Source: Asticcacaulis currens
GTDB lineage: Bacteria; Pseudomonadota; Alphaproteobacteria; Caulobacterales; Caulobacteraceae
Reading direction: 5' to 3'
Length of the DNA stretch: 64,000 bases
Assembly (NCBI RefSeq): GCF_028550395.1
Contig: NZ_JAQQKW010000001.1
Location: 372,001-436,000, forward strand
Both the position numbers and the translations under genes were made by a program. Shown in pieces: positions 63,701 through 64,000 of this stretch (positions within the stretch are counted from its first letter, which is position 1; the number at the start of each line of letters is the position of its first letter). The notes beneath the pieces are model-generated. The model was given only the letters and a program-made list of their open reading frames with translations, did not search any database and was not told where the DNA came from.

Positions 63701-63967
63701 GTGTTCGACATCACCAAGGTCGGCAAGGTTGCCGGGTGCCGCGTCACCGAAGGTCGCGTCGAAAAGGGTGCGCGCGTGCGTATCCTGCGCGACGACGTCG
63801 TCATTCAGGAAATGGGCGTTCTCACCACGCTCAAGCGCTTCAAGGACGAGGTCAACTCGGTCGTGGTCGGTCAGGAATGCGGTATGTCCTTCGGTCCGTT
63901 CCAGGACATCAAGAAGGGCGACTTCATCGAATGCTTCACGGTCGAAGAGATCAAGCGCACACTCTAA
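60764..63967 (+). CDS. infB: Translation initiation factor IF-2
   Basis: The 1067-residue GTPase delivers initiator tRNA to the 30S subunit. The long N-terminal region starts with an IF2-associated segment ([38 protein letters not shown]), then Ala/Pro/Glu-rich and Arg-Pro-Gln-Gly-Asp repeat regions. The G domain is [20 protein letters not shown] (G1, near residue 575), [15 protein letters not shown] (G3) and [13 protein letters not shown] (G4), followed by domains II-IV. The 163-base gap after ylxR shows no gene. The gene ends 33 bases before the window edge; rbfA would be expected next. Confidence 0.97.
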   Translation: MSDPKDDKPEAPKGDNTRAPLSLKPRVGGNVSTGTVKQSFSHGRSKTVVVETKRRIGTPPQGAPSGGAQGTSGAPRSGGENLARPRPAAPQGSPSAPRPAPSGGNSGGLRQDELERRARVLEQARVDQERREAEARRQAEQRAREEAARRAAAAEATPKSEAPAPASAPSEPAPQAPAPVQAEAPRRSPIEEALSRPAQRAPREDRRDGFRDDRAPRSDRPQGDRPQGQYGDRPRGDRPQGDRPPFNRDGNRPQGDRPQGQYGDRPRGDRPQGDRPQGQYGDRPRGDRPQGDRPPFNRDGNRTQGDRPNYGERTPRGDRPQGDRPPFNRDGNRPQGDRGPRDPNRPQGDRGPRPAGETVRYSANSPRPPRGPAGVAPNAPAVSEVDRIRSSRGSPAGKPGDVRARTGDDDDRGRRGGKAGAPTKAVSQTRGEPKRREGRLTLQAVVGDDEGAADRMRSLASVRRAREREREKRKGVTTEQARVSRDVVIPDVITVQELSNRMAVRAVDIIKMLMKQGMMLKINDVIDSDTAELVATEFGHNVKRVSEADVLEGFIDAADHDDDTVVRPPVVAVMGHVDHGKTSLLDALRKEDVAAGEAGGITQHIGAYQIKVPSGERITFLDTPGHAAFSAMRARGANVTDIVVLVVAADDGVMPQTIEAINHARAAKTPIIVAVNKMDKHEANPQRVINELLQHEVVVEALGGETQIVEVSAKTGMGLDNLVEAILLQAEVLDLRANPDRTAEGVVIEAKLDKGRGPVATVLVKRGTLKRGDIIVAGGAWGRVRALIDERNAQLPEAGPSQPVEILGLDQAPDPGEAFAVVENDARAREITEYRQRVKREKMVAPVGVSLSDMMSKLKDNKVKELQLIVKADVQGSAEAIIGSLEKVGNEEVRARIIHSGAGGITESDVQLAKGSNSPIIGFNVRASKQARDLAEREGVEIRYYAIIYDLIDDIKGVLSGMLAPIQRETFLGNAEVLEVFDITKVGKVAGCRVTEGRVEKGARVRILRDDVVIQEMGVLTTLKRFKDEVNSVVVGQECGMSFGPFQDIKKGDFIECFTVEEIKRTL
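61405..61830 (+). repeat. In-frame RPQGD-type repeats within infB
   Basis: About 130 residues are made of variants of [19 protein letters not shown] and QYGD. At DNA level near-identical blocks recur, for example CGTCCGCCGTTCAACCGTGATGG-type blocks near 61487, 61640 and 61734. This points to recent slippage or unequal exchange in the disordered N-terminal region. Confidence 0.85.
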
Positions 63968-64000
63968 TCTGTTAAAAGTGTTTGGCCCGGCAGTACGCCG

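Noticed and set aside
1-64000. tRNA, rRNA, CRISPR array, prophage or insertion sequence
   Set aside because: No T-loop-like GGTTCGAATCC elements in clover-leaf context, no regularly spaced repeats, and no transposase, integrase or phage genes were found in any spacer or frame.

Overview
The window looks like the replication-origin region of a Caulobacteraceae chromosome, most like Asticcacaulis or a close relative. This is inferred from protein sequences and gene order; no database search was possible. The main evidence is that hemE and the PEP-synthase/PPDK regulator diverge around an AT-rich, non-coding stretch (29831-30294), which is where Caulobacter crescentus keeps its chromosomal origin Cori. 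That stretch carries CtrA-type TTAA-N7-TTAA sites. parA and parB, with three perfect 16-bp parS palindromes, lie 4-10 kb to its left. Genes left of the stretch run mostly leftwards and genes right of it mostly rightwards, as expected where two replication forks depart.

Left arm (1-29830). A truncated CPBP protease is followed by the leftward lipopolysaccharide-transport and nitrogen-regulation cluster rnd-lptC-lptA-lptB-rpoN-hpf-ptsN. Next come an MFS transporter with an inserted soluble loop, xth, a conserved hypothetical gene, a DUF3052 gene with an RraB-like partner, the response regulator cenR, an L,D-transpeptidase-like gene, yggS, a thiE-like gene, ntrZ and a DUF3576 lipoprotein. leuS-lptE-holA follow on the plus strand. 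From 29830 down to 19326 all genes run leftwards: hemE-hemH-hemJ, rho, a DUF6489 gene, mnmE, mnmG, rsmG, parA, parB and a small membrane-protein gene coupled to parB.

Right arm (30295-64000). The regulator (RP001-type) is followed by maf-aroE-coaE-dnaQ, then secB on the opposite strand, a Tim44-domain gene and mltA, a MAPEG gene, a HerA-like ATPase gene, the giant NAD-glutamate dehydrogenase gene gdhZ with a coupled universal stress protein, a NifU-type scaffold, tsaB, rimI and fur. A Tat-exported GH28 polygalacturonase is the one clearly accessory metabolic gene. The housekeeping run miaB-phoH-ybeY-corC-lnt-HTH-metK-trmB comes next, then an orphan cytochrome-b-like membrane protein and the transcription/translation operon rimP-nusA-ylxR-infB, which reaches the right edge.

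No rRNA, tRNA, CRISPR array, prophage or insertion sequence was recognised. The non-coding features of most interest are the origin with its CtrA sites, parS sites read as codons of rsmG and mnmE, a family of about 100-bp hairpin repeats at gene ends (four copies), a near-perfect palindrome upstream of metK, and a probable attenuator upstream of rimP-nusA. I did not find a convincing new multi-gene system. The best candidates for undescribed biology are the membrane protein coupled to parB, the orphan cytochrome-like protein under its own inverted repeat, and the hairpin repeat family.
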